Assembly (NCBI RefSeq): GCF_016598595.1
Contig: NZ_CP066786.1
Coordinates: forward strand, 3,926,001-3,990,000
Reading direction: 5' to 3'
DNA from: Martelella lutilitoris
GTDB lineage: Bacteria > Pseudomonadota > Alphaproteobacteria > Rhizobiales > Rhizobiaceae
Length of the DNA: 64,000 bases
Under the pieces are notes generated by a model. That model made no database searches, was not told where the DNA came from, and worked only from the letters and a program-made list of their open reading frames with translations. Shown here in pieces: positions 9,101 through 18,502 of the stretch. Position 1 is the first letter of the stretch. Every line of letters begins with the position of its first letter. A program made the position numbers and the translations under genes.

Positions 9101-9766
9101 ATGGGGGAAGCCGTATTTCTGACGCTGAAACTGGCGGCCGTCACCACGTTCTTCCTCATGCTCTTCGGCGTGCCGCTCGCCTGGTGGCTGGCGCGGTCGC
9201 AGCGGTGGTGGAAGGAAGTGGTCGGCACGATCGTGGCGCTGCCGCTGGTGCTGCCGCCGACGGTGCTCGGCTTCTACCTCCTGATCGCGCTTGCCCCCCA
9301 GAGCCCGCTTGGCGAGGCGATCAAGGCGGTAACGGGTTTCTCCCTGCCCTTTACCTTCGCCGGGCTGGTTGTAGGCTCGGTAATCTATTCCCTGCCCTTT
9401 GCCGTACAGCCGGTGCGCAACGCCTTCGAGGCAATCGGAAATGATCCTCTGGAGGCGGCGGCAACGCTCAGGGCCGGACCGTTCGACCGGTTCTTCAACG
9501 TCGCGCTTCCCCTTGCGCGCCCCGGCCTCTTGACCGGCGCGATCCTCGGCTTTGCCCACACCGTCGGCGAGTTCGGCGTGGTGCTGATGATCGGCGGCAA
9601 TATTCCAGGCGAAACGAAGGTTCTTTCCGTCGCGATCTATGATTATGTCGAGACGTTGCAGTGGCAGAAGGCTCACATCCTTGCCTTCGGCATGGTGGCC
9701 TTCTCCTTTGCCGTCATCCTGTCGACTATGCTGATCGAGCGTCATGTCCGGAGGCGGTTTCCATGA
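9101..9766 (+). CDS. modB: Molybdate ABC transporter permease
   Basis: A 221-residue inner-membrane permease with about five helices. The cytoplasmic EAA loop reads [20 protein letters not shown] (about residues 114-133), and [15 protein letters not shown] is a ModB hallmark. AAGGAGGAG precedes the ATG. Its stop overlaps the modC start (ATGA at 9763-9766), so the two are translationally coupled. Together with ModA and ModC it imports molybdate for molybdenum-cofactor enzymes. Confidence 0.94.
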   Translation: MGEAVFLTLKLAAVTTFFLMLFGVPLAWWLARSQRWWKEVVGTIVALPLVLPPTVLGFYLLIALAPQSPLGEAIKAVTGFSLPFTFAGLVVGSVIYSLPFAVQPVRNAFEAIGNDPLEAAATLRAGPFDRFFNVALPLARPGLLTGAILGFAHTVGEFGVVLMIGGNIPGETKVLSVAIYDYVETLQWQKAHILAFGMVAFSFAVILSTMLIERHVRRRFP

Positions 9767-10839
9767 GTGATGTCATGCTGGAGGCCCGTTTCGCCGGAAC
9801 GCTCGGCGCATTTTCGCTGGATGCGGCGTTCGACTTTCCGCAAAACGGGGTGACAGCGCTTTTCGGTCCCTCGGGCTGCGGCAAGACGACGCTTCTGCGG
9901 TGCTTTGCCGGCCTTGAACACCTCAAGGACGGCACATTCTCGATCGACGGCGAGGTCTGGCAGGACGGAAGACGCTTCCGGCCCGCACACCGGCGCGCCG
10001 TCGGCTACGTCTTCCAGCATGCCAATCTTTTCCAGCATCTGACGGTAAGGAACAATCTGCGTTTCGCCATGAAACGGGCCAGAGGCGAAAGCGCCGGCCG
10101 TTTCGACGAACTGACATCCCTTCTCGGCCTCGAAGACCTTCTCGAACGCACACCGGGCCGGCTTTCCGGCGGCGAGCGCCAGCGCGTCGGCATTGCCCGG
10201 GCGCTGCTGTCCGCCCCGCGCCTGCTTTTGATGGACGAACCGATGTCTGCGCTCGACCTGCAGGCCCGCCAGGACATTTTCCCTTATCTGGAAAACCTCC
10301 GCCACACGCTCTCCATTCCCGTGCTTTACGTCACCCACGCGCCGGAGGAAGTGGCGCGCTTCACCGATCATCTCGTGGTCTTGCGCGAGGGACGGGTGAT
10401 TGGCGCCGGACCGACGCCGGAGACGCTTGCGCGGCTCGACCTGCCGATCGCTCACGAGCGCCGGGCCGGCATCGCCGTCGACGCCACAATCGCCGATATC
10501 GACCTGAAATGGCATCTGGCGCTCGCCAAGTTCGACGGCGGCGCGCTGTGGGTCAGCGACACCGGAAAGGCGGTGGGCGAGTGCGTGCGGCTGATGATCC
10601 ATGCCCGCGACGTCTCGATCGCGCTTGTCGAAAATCCCAAGGTCTCGATTGTCAACCGCGTTCCGGCGACGATCCGCCAGATCAGCCGAAGCGAAGACCC
10701 GTCCGTACACGTGATCACGCTCGCAATAGGCAATACGATCATCATGGCCCGCGTGACGGCGCGCTCCTCTTACCTGCTCGACCTGAAGCCAGAAATGAAG
10801 GTTTTCGCGCAGATCAAATCCGTGGCGGTCATCAGCTAG
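9763..10839 (+). CDS. modC: Molybdate ABC transporter ATPase
   Basis: A 358-residue ATPase. Walker [10 protein letters not shown] lies at residues 35-43, signature [10 protein letters not shown] and Walker B LLLMDEP follow. The C-terminal third is a molybdate-binding MOP/TOBE domain ([15 protein letters not shown]), as usual in ModC. The start overlaps the modB stop by ATGA. The TAG stop is the edge of a dispersed repeat, suggesting that repeat insertion or decay set the present C-terminus. Confidence 0.94.
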   Translation: MSDVMLEARFAGTLGAFSLDAAFDFPQNGVTALFGPSGCGKTTLLRCFAGLEHLKDGTFSIDGEVWQDGRRFRPAHRRAVGYVFQHANLFQHLTVRNNLRFAMKRARGESAGRFDELTSLLGLEDLLERTPGRLSGGERQRVGIARALLSAPRLLLMDEPMSALDLQARQDIFPYLENLRHTLSIPVLYVTHAPEEVARFTDHLVVLREGRVIGAGPTPETLARLDLPIAHERRAGIAVDATIADIDLKWHLALAKFDGGALWVSDTGKAVGECVRLMIHARDVSIALVENPKVSIVNRVPATIRQISRSEDPSVHVITLAIGNTIIMARVTARSSYLLDLKPEMKVFAQIKSVAVIS

Positions 10840-10945
10840 AGCGCCATGCGTCCATTCGGCCGCACAAAGGACGCTTTAACCTCTTGAATCTACGCATCGT
10901 GCTTTCCGAAAATCGATTCCGATTTTCGGGCCGATGCGCTAGAGC
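10836..10945. repeat. Dispersed palindromic repeat, copy 2
   Basis: A near reverse complement of the element at 1097-1200. It keeps the inner hairpin around CCGAAAATCGATTCCGATTT, but its other hairpin has diverged. Its first bases provide the modC stop TAG. GANTC sites lie within it. Beyond it, a 7-bp perfect palindrome at 11012-11027 lies between the convergent modC and LysR genes. Confidence 0.8.
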
Positions 10946-11081
10946 TGAACGGCGTTTAACCGAAACATCTTGCCGCTCCCTCTATCTGTTTCACCGCCTT
11001 TTCGGGGAAGCCGGTTGAAATCAACCGACCGGGGGATGCTTGCAATCGAGCCAGACGCTTCTCAGCCGGAGAACCGCTCTT

Positions 11082-12017
11082 TCAAGGGGTCGGCGGCACC
11101 CAGGCGCTTTCGGACGCCGCCCGTTCGCAGAATGCGGCGGCGCTCTTGCGGGCCTCCTCAGCGACGGCTCTGAGAATATTCTGGCCGACGGCGGTCTGGT
11201 AGCTCGCAACGATCGGCATCGGCGGAAACGGTTTTGCAACATTCACGCGGCAAAGCAGCCGATTTTCAAGTTCGCGCGCGATCGCGACGGAGGGAATGGC
11301 GGCGACGCCGAATCCGCCGATCAGAAGATTGATCATGGCAAAAAGAGAGTTGGAACTGGTGAGCTTGGAGGCCAGCACCCGCTCGTCCTGAAAATAGGGC
11401 GCCACATAGGCATAGGGCGGCGTGCCCTTGGGAAAGGTGATGATCGGCATGTTCGACAATTCGTCGACGCTGTAGGTGGTCTTCTCGTCGATCACCGCAG
11501 GCGCTGCCGCCCAGACCATCTCGTAATAGCAGATGATGAAGGAGCGGAAATTATCGCCGATCGCCGGCTCGATGCCGAAGATCAGGTCGAATTCGCCGCG
11601 CGAAAGGCCGGCAACCAGATCACGCGTGCCCTCGATGGTGAGCTCCACCCTGAGATTGGGCATGGCCTGGCTGAGCGCCTCGATGAAATCCGGCATCCAG
11701 GTGGCGACCACGGAATCGATCGCGCCGATGCGCACGATATAGGCTGCATCGCTGCCGCCCTCCTTCAGGTCGGATCTGAGGGCATTAAGCTTTTCCAGGA
11801 CATCCTGAAACACGATCAGCGCCTCTTCGCCCGCCGGCGTCAGGCGGAACTCGCGGTCGCCGCGCTCCACCAGCCGGCAGGCATATTCGCGCTCCAGAAT
11901 GGCGAGACGCGAGGAAATGGCCGGCTGCGTCGTGTTCATCTCCTGCGCCGTCCGGCCGAAATGCCGATTGCGTGCCAAGGCAACGAAGGTGGCCATGTCG
12001 ATGATGCGCATGGGCAT
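11082..12017 (-). CDS. LysR-family transcriptional regulator
   Basis: A 311-residue regulator. The winged helix-turn-helix covers residues about 4-62 (FVALARNRHFGRTAQEMN, TTQPAISSRLAILE) and the effector-binding periplasmic-protein-like domain covers about 90-300. It begins 35 bp after the aminobutyraldehyde-type dehydrogenase stop and is probably the last gene of that polyamine-type operon, suggesting it senses a compound of that pathway. The effector is unknown. Confidence 0.88.
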   Translation of the reverse strand: MPMRIIDMATFVALARNRHFGRTAQEMNTTQPAISSRLAILEREYACRLVERGDREFRLTPAGEEALIVFQDVLEKLNALRSDLKEGGSDAAYIVRIGAIDSVVATWMPDFIEALSQAMPNLRVELTIEGTRDLVAGLSRGEFDLIFGIEPAIGDNFRSFIICYYEMVWAAAPAVIDEKTTYSVDELSNMPIITFPKGTPPYAYVAPYFQDERVLASKLTSSNSLFAMINLLIGGFGVAAIPSVAIARELENRLLCRVNVAKPFPPMPIVASYQTAVGQNILRAVAEEARKSAAAFCERAASESAWVPPTP

Positions 12018-12052
12018 CTATTACCAGCCTCCCTCGCCGCAGACAATCAGGC

Positions 12053-13486
12053 TCAGTCGAGCGCGGTCATCACATGGCGGACCTGGGTATAGTCGAGGAG
12101 CGACTGCATGGAGAGATCCGAGCCATAGCCTGAATTCTTCATACCCCCATGGGGCATCTCGGTTGCGAAGACGCCGTGGGTGTTGATCCAGGTGACGCCG
12201 TATTCGAGCGCGCCGGCAATGCGCGCCGCACATGCGCTGTCCTTCGACCAGACGGAGGAGGCGAGACCGTATTCCGAGGCATTGGCGATGGCGAGCGCTT
12301 CCTTGTCGTCGGCGACGCTTGTGAGCGAAATCACCGGGCCGAAGACCTCCTTCTGCACGATCTCGGCTTCGGCACGCGCTTCCACCAGCGTCGGCTCAAA
12401 GAAATAGCCGTCGCCTTCCGGCGCCTTGCCGCCGGCAAGCACGATGCCGCCCTCGGCTTTCGCGCGCTCGACAAAACCGGCAATGCGGTCGCGGTGGCGG
12501 GCGGTGATGACGGGGCCGAACTCGACATCGTCGCGTTCCGGCGCGCCATAGGTGAGATCGCCGATCATGGCGACCAGACGTTCTTTCAACTCGTCAGCGC
12601 GCGACTGGACGACGAGGATGCGGCAGGCGGCGGTGCAGTCCTGTCCTGCATTGTAGAAACTCGCCTCGCGCAGCGTCGCGACAAGCTTATCGAGATCGGC
12701 ATCGTCGGCGACGATCACCGGCGCCTTGCCGCCCAATTCCAGATGGGTGCGCTTGATCATGGGGCCGGCGGCCGCCTGGAGCACGGCGCGGCCGGTGCGG
12801 ACATCCCCCGTCAGGGAAATCATCCGCACCCGATCGTGCGAGATCAGCTTCTGGCCGACGTCGAGGCCGTTGCCGAGCACGACATTGATGACGCCCGTCG
12901 GCAGGAGATCGCCGATGATTTCGGCAAGCTTCAGCAGGCTGAGCGGCGTATGCTCGGACGGCTTGATCACCACCGTATTGCCGGCGGCAACGGCGGGCGC
13001 GATCTTCCACGCCGCCATCAACAGCGGGTAGTTCCACGGCGCGATCTGGGCAATCACGCCGACCGGATCGCGCCGCATCATGCTCATCATCGCGGACGAG
13101 CGGTAGTGACCGGCGGCCGATGCCGGCATATTGCGGATCGCGGACGCAAAGAAACGGAAGACGTCGGCGACATTGGCCAGTTCGCCCGCGACGACGAAAC
13201 GCAGCGGCTTGCCGGCATTGACGGATTCGATTGCCGCCAGTTCGCCATTGCCTTCCACCTTGTCGGCGATGGCGTTGAGGGCTTTTGCCCGTTCCCTCGG
13301 CGTCGTCAGCGCAAAGCCGTTCCGCGCGGCGTCGGCGGCTTCGACCGCGCGGTTGATCTGCGCTTCGCTCGCAGAGGCGACATCCGCGAGCTTTCGGCCG
13401 GTCGCGGGCTCGAACGCGGTTTCAGGACTGCCTTCGCCGGCCTCGAACCGGCCATTGATGAAAAGTCGCGTTTCGAAATCCGACAT
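12053..13486 (-). CDS. Aldehyde dehydrogenase, gamma-aminobutyraldehyde dehydrogenase type
   Basis: A 477-residue NAD(P)-dependent aldehyde dehydrogenase. The catalytic Glu is in ELGGKAPVIV, the catalytic Cys in NAGQDCTAACR, and the NAD-binding region holds IAPWNYPLLMAAWKIAPA. NAGQDCTAACR is the form found in PatD/YdcW enzymes, which oxidise 4-aminobutanal from putrescine to GABA. Its place after a spermidine/putrescine-type ABC transporter fits. Related enzymes act on betaine or guanidinobutyraldehyde, so the substrate is probable, not proven. Two long inverted repeats separate it from the ATPase gene upstream. Confidence 0.82.
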   Translation of the reverse strand: MSDFETRLFINGRFEAGEGSPETAFEPATGRKLADVASASEAQINRAVEAADAARNGFALTTPRERAKALNAIADKVEGNGELAAIESVNAGKPLRFVVAGELANVADVFRFFASAIRNMPASAAGHYRSSAMMSMMRRDPVGVIAQIAPWNYPLLMAAWKIAPAVAAGNTVVIKPSEHTPLSLLKLAEIIGDLLPTGVINVVLGNGLDVGQKLISHDRVRMISLTGDVRTGRAVLQAAAGPMIKRTHLELGGKAPVIVADDADLDKLVATLREASFYNAGQDCTAACRILVVQSRADELKERLVAMIGDLTYGAPERDDVEFGPVITARHRDRIAGFVERAKAEGGIVLAGGKAPEGDGYFFEPTLVEARAEAEIVQKEVFGPVISLTSVADDKEALAIANASEYGLASSVWSKDSACAARIAGALEYGVTWINTHGVFATEMPHGGMKNSGYGSDLSMQSLLDYTQVRHVMTALD

Positions 13487-13516
13487 GGGATCTTCCTTCG
13501 GTTGGGATCAGGCGTT

Positions 13517-13593
13517 CTAGTGGTCCGATTCCAACATTTGGTTCCCGTTTCAGCGACCTCGGTGCCAAATGTTGGAATCAACAGGACCACTAG
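13517..13593. repeat. Long inverted repeat A with CTAGTGG ends
   Basis: The arms begin CTAGTGGTCC and end GGACCACTAG. Inner arms CCAACATTTGG and CCAAATGTTGG are also complementary, with a short unpaired offset between the blocks. Each arm holds a GANTC site (13527-13531 and 13575-13579). It lies in the 194-bp gap between ATPase and dehydrogenase genes. Confidence 0.8.
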
Positions 13594-13606
13594 TAAGTTT
13601 ATGTTT

Positions 13607-13684
13607 CTAGTGGAATTTTCGAATTTGACATTTGATGTATGCGCTCGCTGCGACGGGAATCAAATGTCAAATTCATTCCACTAG
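13607..13684. repeat. Long inverted repeat B with CTAGTGG ends
   Basis: It has the same terminal CTAGTGGAAT...ATTCCACTAG design as repeat A, but different inner arms (AATTTGACATTTGAT and ATCAAATGTCAAATT). It lies 13 bp from repeat A. Its last CTAG supplies the TAG stop of the ATPase gene. A GANTC site is at 13657-13661. Confidence 0.8.
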
Positions 13685-14712
13685 CGATCAAGAACGCGGA
13701 TGCGGTCGGGCGCTATGGAAAGCATCACGTCTTCGCCCGGCTTCAGCACGATCTCGTTTGCCGTCAGCATGCGGATGGTCTGGCCGGCAAGCGAAAGGAC
13801 ATAGCGGTTGCGCCCGCCGAGATAGACGCGGGTCCTGACCCTGGCCTTCAGACCCCCGCCATCGGCAGCCACGCCGAGATCCTCCTGCCGGAGCGCGACC
13901 GAGACCGGGCCGTCCGGCCTGTCGGAAACCGGCAGCGCAAGCCGTTGCCCGTCTTCCAGAACCGCATCCCCCGCCTCGACCGTGGCCGGCAGAATATTGG
14001 CCGAACCGATGAAGCCGGAGACGAATTCGGTGGCGGGCTCGGCATAGATCGCCTCCGGCGCCCCTTCCTGTTCCACCTTTCCGGCATTCAGCAACACGAC
14101 CCGGTCGGAAAGGCTCAAGGCCTCCTCCTGGTCGTGGGTGACGAACAGCGTCGTCAGGCCGAGGCGGCGGTGGATCTCGATCAGCTCCACCTGCATGTCC
14201 TCGCGCAAACGCGCGTCGAGATTGGAAAGCGGCTCGTCGAGCAGCAGCACTTTCGGGTTCGAGACGATGGCGCGGGCAAGGGCCACGCGCTGCTGCTGGC
14301 CGCCGGAAAGCTGGCGCGGGAAACGGTCGGAAAGATGCGGCAACTGCACGGTCTCAAGCGCGTCCTTCACCCGCTGGTCCTGTTCGGCGCGCGTGCCGAT
14401 GCGGCGCATGCGCAGGGGAAAACGGACGTTTTCATAGACGTTGAGATGCGGCAGCAGCGCATAGGACTGGAACATCATCGCGATGTCCCGGCGCTCCGGC
14501 GGCAGGTTGGTGACGTCCTGATGGTCGATGACCACGCGCCCGGCAGACGCCGCTTCCAACCCGGCGACGGTGCGCAACAGCGTGGTCTTGCCGCAGCCCG
14601 AAGCGCCCAGGAGGCTGACGAATTCGCCGGAGGAGAGCTGGAGGTCAATGCCGTGAAGCACTTCCACATGGCCATAGGATTTTCTGATCCGGTCGAGATG
14701 AATGTCTGACAT
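13681..14712 (-). CDS. ABC transporter ATPase, PotA-like (spermidine/putrescine type)
   Basis: A 343-residue ATPase. Walker A GASGCGKTT lies at 36-44, signature LSGGQQQRVALARA and Walker B VLLLDEPLSNLDA follow. A C-terminal TOBE domain (about 265-343) is usual for the PotA/FbpC group. It powers import by the two permeases upstream. AGGAA precedes the ATG, 10 bp after the permease stop. The stop codon is part of a palindromic repeat. Confidence 0.9.
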   Translation of the reverse strand: MSDIHLDRIRKSYGHVEVLHGIDLQLSSGEFVSLLGASGCGKTTLLRTVAGLEAASAGRVVIDHQDVTNLPPERRDIAMMFQSYALLPHLNVYENVRFPLRMRRIGTRAEQDQRVKDALETVQLPHLSDRFPRQLSGGQQQRVALARAIVSNPKVLLLDEPLSNLDARLREDMQVELIEIHRRLGLTTLFVTHDQEEALSLSDRVVLLNAGKVEQEGAPEAIYAEPATEFVSGFIGSANILPATVEAGDAVLEDGQRLALPVSDRPDGPVSVALRQEDLGVAADGGGLKARVRTRVYLGGRNRYVLSLAGQTIRMLTANEIVLKPGEDVMLSIAPDRIRVLDR

Positions 14713-14722
14713 GATTGTGTTC

Positions 14723-15526
14723 CTATGCGCTCGCGAACTTGCCGATTCCGAGAACGCGGTCGATCACGAGAATGAGCAGAACGGTAAGCGCGATCATGAT
14801 CGTGGAGACCGCGGCGACGGAGGGGTCGGGACTGAATTCGAGCTGGCCGTAGATCTGTACCGGCAGCGTGGTCAGGTCCGGCGTTCTAAGGAAGAGCGAC
14901 AGCACCGCCTCGTCGAAGGATATGTTGAAGGCGAAGAAGGCCCCTGCGGCAAGGCCTGGCCGGCATTGCGGCAGCACCACGAAGAAGAGACGCTGGATGC
15001 GCCCGGCCCCCATGGTGCGCGCCGCCTCCTCGATGAAGGGATCGGATTCCGTCAGCACGGCAAGCGTGGTGCGCACCACATAGGGCAACGTGATCGCCGT
15101 ATGGCCGATCCAGAGCGTGACGAAGGAAACACGACCGAAGGCGGCGCTCCAGAACATCAACAGGCCGATGGCATAGATGATCGTCGGCAGGATCAGCGGC
15201 GACAGGAAAAGAGCGCCGAGAAGCTCCGATTTCGGCAATTGCCGCCGGTGGATCGCGATCGCCGCCGCCCCGCCGATGATGACGGCCGAAAGCGTGACCA
15301 GAAGCGCGATCGCCAGGCTGAGCCCGGCCGAGCCGAGATAGGCATCCGACGACAGAACCTTTCGGTACCATTCCAGCGAGAAATCCCTTGGCGGGAAGGC
15401 GATGAACTGGTTGGCGGAAAAGGACGTGCCGACCACCACGATCAGCGGCGCGAGCATCAGCACGACGATGAGCGCGATGAAGACATAGGTCGCAATCTTG
15501 AGCCAGAGCGGAACCGCCTTAACCAT
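14723..15526 (-). CDS. ABC transporter permease, PotC-like
   Basis: A 267-residue inner-membrane permease with six predicted helices. The EAA loop is IEEAARTMGAGRIQRLFFVVLP. It overlaps the upstream permease by 8 bp, so the two are coupled. It would form the heterodimeric channel of a polyamine-type importer. Confidence 0.9.
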   Translation of the reverse strand: MVKAVPLWLKIATYVFIALIVVLMLAPLIVVVGTSFSANQFIAFPPRDFSLEWYRKVLSSDAYLGSAGLSLAIALLVTLSAVIIGGAAAIAIHRRQLPKSELLGALFLSPLILPTIIYAIGLLMFWSAAFGRVSFVTLWIGHTAITLPYVVRTTLAVLTESDPFIEEAARTMGAGRIQRLFFVVLPQCRPGLAAGAFFAFNISFDEAVLSLFLRTPDLTTLPVQIYGQLEFSPDPSVAAVSTIMIALTVLLILVIDRVLGIGKFASA

Positions 15527-16346
15527 GCCGGCCTCCCGTGAGCCTGAAATAGGGAATGAGGGTCAGTGCGATACCGAGGAACAGGATGACCGCCTGAGCA
15601 GCGGCGAAATGCCAGTCGAGCGTCTGCGTTACCGAGGAATATATCGAGGAGGCCAGAACCTGCAGCCTGGGGCCTCCGAGAAGACTCGGCGTGACGAAGG
15701 AGCTCGCGGAAAGCGTGAAGGCGAGCAGCGAGCCGGCGGCAATCCCCGGCATGGACAGCGGCAGCACAACGTGACGGAAGGACTGGAGAAAATTGCAGCC
15801 CATGGTGCGCGCGGCCTCTTCCAGCCGCTGGTCGATCCGCGTGATCACGCCGAGGATCGACAGCGTCATGAAGGGCAGCAAAACCTGCACCATGCCGATG
15901 ACGATCGCGGTCTCGGTCCGCATCAGGGTGAAATTGCGCTTGACCAAGCCGAGATCGTAGAGCGTGCCGGAAACGATGCCGCCGCGCTCGAAGATCACCA
16001 TCCAGCCGAAGGTGCGGATGACGACGCTGGTCATCAGCGGCAGCAGGATGACGATGATCAGCCACAGCCGTGCGCGCGGTCCCGTCCGCGCCATGATATA
16101 GGCCAGCGGAAAGCCGACCAGCGCGGAAACCAGCGTGATGATGAAGGAGAGCCGGATCGTGCGCCACAAGACGCCGAGATAATATGGCTCGCTGACAAAT
16201 TGGGCGAAATGGGCAAGCGTGAAGCCCCCCTCCTCGGCCATCACCGAAAGCCCGAGCATGCGGGCAATCGGGAGAAAGAAGGCGAGCGCCAGCAGCAGAA
16301 GCCCGGGCGAAACCAGGAGCGCGTTTTCTGCACGGTCAGTGTTCAT
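15519..16346 (-). CDS. ABC transporter permease, PotB-like
   Basis: A 275-residue permease with six helices. The EAA loop is LEEAARTMGCNFLQSFRHVV. The frame opens at 16397, but the ATG at 16346 has AAGGAA upstream and begins the membrane domain directly, so it is preferred. It pairs with the PotC-like permease. A 432-bp gap with stem-loops lies between it and the binding-protein gene upstream. Confidence 0.9.
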   Translation of the reverse strand: MNTDRAENALLVSPGLLLLALAFFLPIARMLGLSVMAEEGGFTLAHFAQFVSEPYYLGVLWRTIRLSFIITLVSALVGFPLAYIMARTGPRARLWLIIVILLPLMTSVVIRTFGWMVIFERGGIVSGTLYDLGLVKRNFTLMRTETAIVIGMVQVLLPFMTLSILGVITRIDQRLEEAARTMGCNFLQSFRHVVLPLSMPGIAAGSLLAFTLSASSFVTPSLLGGPRLQVLASSIYSSVTQTLDWHFAAAQAVILFLGIALTLIPYFRLTGGRHG

Positions 16347-16778
16347 CCACGTTCCTTCTGACGGTGGGGACAATCGCAATATCCACCTTCCGCGCAAAAA
16401 GCGCGAGCCTTTCCGAAGGTGATAGCGCCGAGACCTGGCCCCCTCACGGGTTTTTCATCGAGGGGGGCTGCCGCAGGTCGCCTTGCAGCACAGCCTCCGC
16501 ACTTTCCCGCTCCGGAAGGGCGCGATATCGAGGCAGCCAGGGGGACGAGCGTCGGCACGGGCGCTCTCACAACATTGAAAGGCCGCGTCTCCCTCGCTGC
16601 CCCTTCGGCTCATCTCTCCCGCAAGCGGGAGAGAATGGCAGGAACAAGCTGCAAGATTGATGCTCTTCCCCCAAGGGGCATGGCTTTCTCGCAATTCGAC
16701 GGCCGGTTGCGACGCCGGGCGGTTTGTTCGCCCCGCATCCCGGTTGGAGGCGGGATACGGGGCGGGCGCACCCCATGA
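16347..16778. other. Intercistronic gap with two strong hairpins
   Basis: No gene is supported in these 432 bp. A hairpin at 16730-16763 has 13-base arms with one mismatch and an 8-base loop. It starts 16 bp past the binding-protein stop. A second at 16613-16634 has 9-bp perfect arms around a CAAG loop (CTCTCCCGCAAGCGGGAGAG), a design common in rhizobial intergenic repeats. Neither has a T tract. They probably protect or attenuate the transcript after the binding-protein gene. Confidence 0.6.
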
Positions 16779-17810
16779 TTATTGGGCGATGGCCTTGTTC
16801 CACTCGACGACCCAGTCGGCGCGGCTTGCCTCGATCACTTCCGGGTCGAAGCGCAGCAGGCTCTTCACGCCTTCCTCGCCATAGGCGACATCGGCGGCAA
16901 CCTCTGCCGGCAGTTCGGTCTTGGCATTGGTCGGCGTATAGCGCAGCGCCTCGGCGAAGCAGGCCTGGGCTTCGGGCGAAAGCTCGACATCGATGAACTT
17001 CAGCGCCAGGTCTTCATTGTCGCGGCCGGCCACCAGATTGGCGGTGATGTAGCTTGCCGGCGTGCCTTCCGCGCCCTGCTGGAACTTGACCGGCAGACCA
17101 GCCTTTCTCAGCGTAAAGGCATAGTCGGAGGCATAAGGCGCAACGAAAGCTCCACCCTGCGCGAAGGACTGCTGGATTTCCGGCGACTTGGAAACGACAT
17201 AGGCGCCGTTGTCGAGCATGGTTTTCACCGCGTCGAGGCCCGGCTGGATGTTTTCGAGGTCACCGCCGGCGACCTGGTTCAGCATCAGGAAGCCGAACAG
17301 GCCGTAGGTGTTGGAGATGTCGGTCAGCACCAGGCCTTCCGCCATTTCCGGCTTCATCAGGTCGGCCCAATTTGCCGGCGCTTCGGCAAGCTCGTCGCTG
17401 TTGTACAGCAGGCCGATGGCCGCGATCTGGTAGGCCGGGCCCTCGCCCTTTTCCATGTTGGCGCCGGCGAAGGGGTAGAGGTCGGCGGCATTCGAGAGTT
17501 TCGAGGGATCGATCGGCGCGAGCAGGCCCTCCTCGGCGCCGACGATCTCCTGACCGCCGGAAAAATGGATGACATCGAACTGCGGCGCGTCCTTCTGGGC
17601 ACGCAGCTGGGCGAAGGCGTCCGCCGAATAGGCGGTGACGATCTTCACATCCGCGCCGGTCTCTGCCGTGAACGGCTCGATGACGCATTTGCGGTGGGCC
17701 TCTTCATAGGCGCCGCCAAAGGAGTTGATGGTGATTTCCGCCGCGACGGCAGAAGCCTGCGAGGCGGCGAGAACTGACACAGTCGCCAGCAGTGTGGTTA
17801 CGCGTTTCAT
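16779..17810 (-). CDS. Extracellular solute-binding protein, PotD-like
   Basis: A 343-residue periplasmic binding protein. The signal peptide runs MKRVTTLLATVSVLAASQAS to AVAAE. The mature part starts ITINSFGGAYEEAHRKCVIE and belongs to the spermidine/putrescine-binding (PotD/PotF) superfamily. AGGAAGGG lies before the ATG at 17810. The open frame extends further upstream without a signal. It feeds the two permeases and ATPase downstream. A polyamine or related amine is likely, given the aminobutyraldehyde-type dehydrogenase in the operon. Confidence 0.9.
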   Translation of the reverse strand: MKRVTTLLATVSVLAASQASAVAAEITINSFGGAYEEAHRKCVIEPFTAETGADVKIVTAYSADAFAQLRAQKDAPQFDVIHFSGGQEIVGAEEGLLAPIDPSKLSNAADLYPFAGANMEKGEGPAYQIAAIGLLYNSDELAEAPANWADLMKPEMAEGLVLTDISNTYGLFGFLMLNQVAGGDLENIQPGLDAVKTMLDNGAYVVSKSPEIQQSFAQGGAFVAPYASDYAFTLRKAGLPVKFQQGAEGTPASYITANLVAGRDNEDLALKFIDVELSPEAQACFAEALRYTPTNAKTELPAEVAADVAYGEEGVKSLLRFDPEVIEASRADWVVEWNKAIAQ

Positions 17811-17845
17811 GCTATTCCCTTCCTCTTTTTTATGTTTCAGGGGAT

Positions 17846-18322
17846 TCAGGCGAGACGCCCGACTTCCACCCGCTTTGCGCCTTCGATGCGGATGCGTTTG
17901 CACTGCTCGGCAACCGCATCAAGGTTTTCTGTCATTTTTCCGATATAGGTGCAGGAAATCCAGCCGGTCGGGCCAAAAGTACGCCCGCCTTGCCCATAGA
18001 ACATGCCAAGCTCCCAGAACTCCGACGGATCGTTCTTGAAGAAGTTCTTGGGCTGGTAGAACCACAGCATTTCGCCGGGTTCGGGCAGGATCGTCTGGTT
18101 TTCCGGCGGCAGTTTCGTCGGGTCGAAATTGCGCGCTTCCTCAGGCAGGCCCATCATGATCTCGGGACCCGCGAACATGGCATGGGTCGCCGGCCACTGG
18201 ATTGGCTTTTCGAGCGCGCCCCAGATGGCCTTGCAGGTCTCCGGCGCATTCTCCCAATAAAGAGAAATTATGCCCTGAACGTCGGCGTCTATGAATTTGA
18301 GGTAGAGTTTTCGGTCGTCCAC
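17846..18322 (-). CDS. DUF3830 family, cyclophilin-like protein
   Basis: A 158-residue soluble protein with no signal peptide. KFIDADVQGIISLYWENAPETCKAIW at the N-terminus, HAMFAGPEIM in the middle and GWISCTYIGKM near the C-terminus match DUF3830, whose known structure resembles cyclophilin-like beta barrels. No reaction is established. It is the first gene of the polyamine-type ABC operon, 35 bp before the binding protein, so a role in handling the imported compound is plausible. The family call is from memory of sequence pattern. Confidence 0.75.
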   Translation of the reverse strand: MDDRKLYLKFIDADVQGIISLYWENAPETCKAIWGALEKPIQWPATHAMFAGPEIMMGLPEEARNFDPTKLPPENQTILPEPGEMLWFYQPKNFFKNDPSEFWELGMFYGQGGRTFGPTGWISCTYIGKMTENLDAVAEQCKRIRIEGAKRVEVGRLA

Positions 18323-18502
18323 TATGTCGCTCCCTCTATTTCCTTATGGTGAGTGAAGCGGAACAAGGCTGTCCATGTCCAATTTCAATTTCTCATATTT
18401 CGATAGAAAAATTTTATCATAAAGCGCCTCGCGCAAAGTTGATGGGCGGCAAGCCGGAAGCATCTCCTATACTCGGCGCTCATGCGATCAAAGGAGTTTC
18501 AG

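Noticed and set aside
16397..16778. Possible small gene in the 432-bp gap of the polyamine-type operon
   Set aside because: Open frames exist on both strands but are built from palindromic sequence and have no start signals or similarity.
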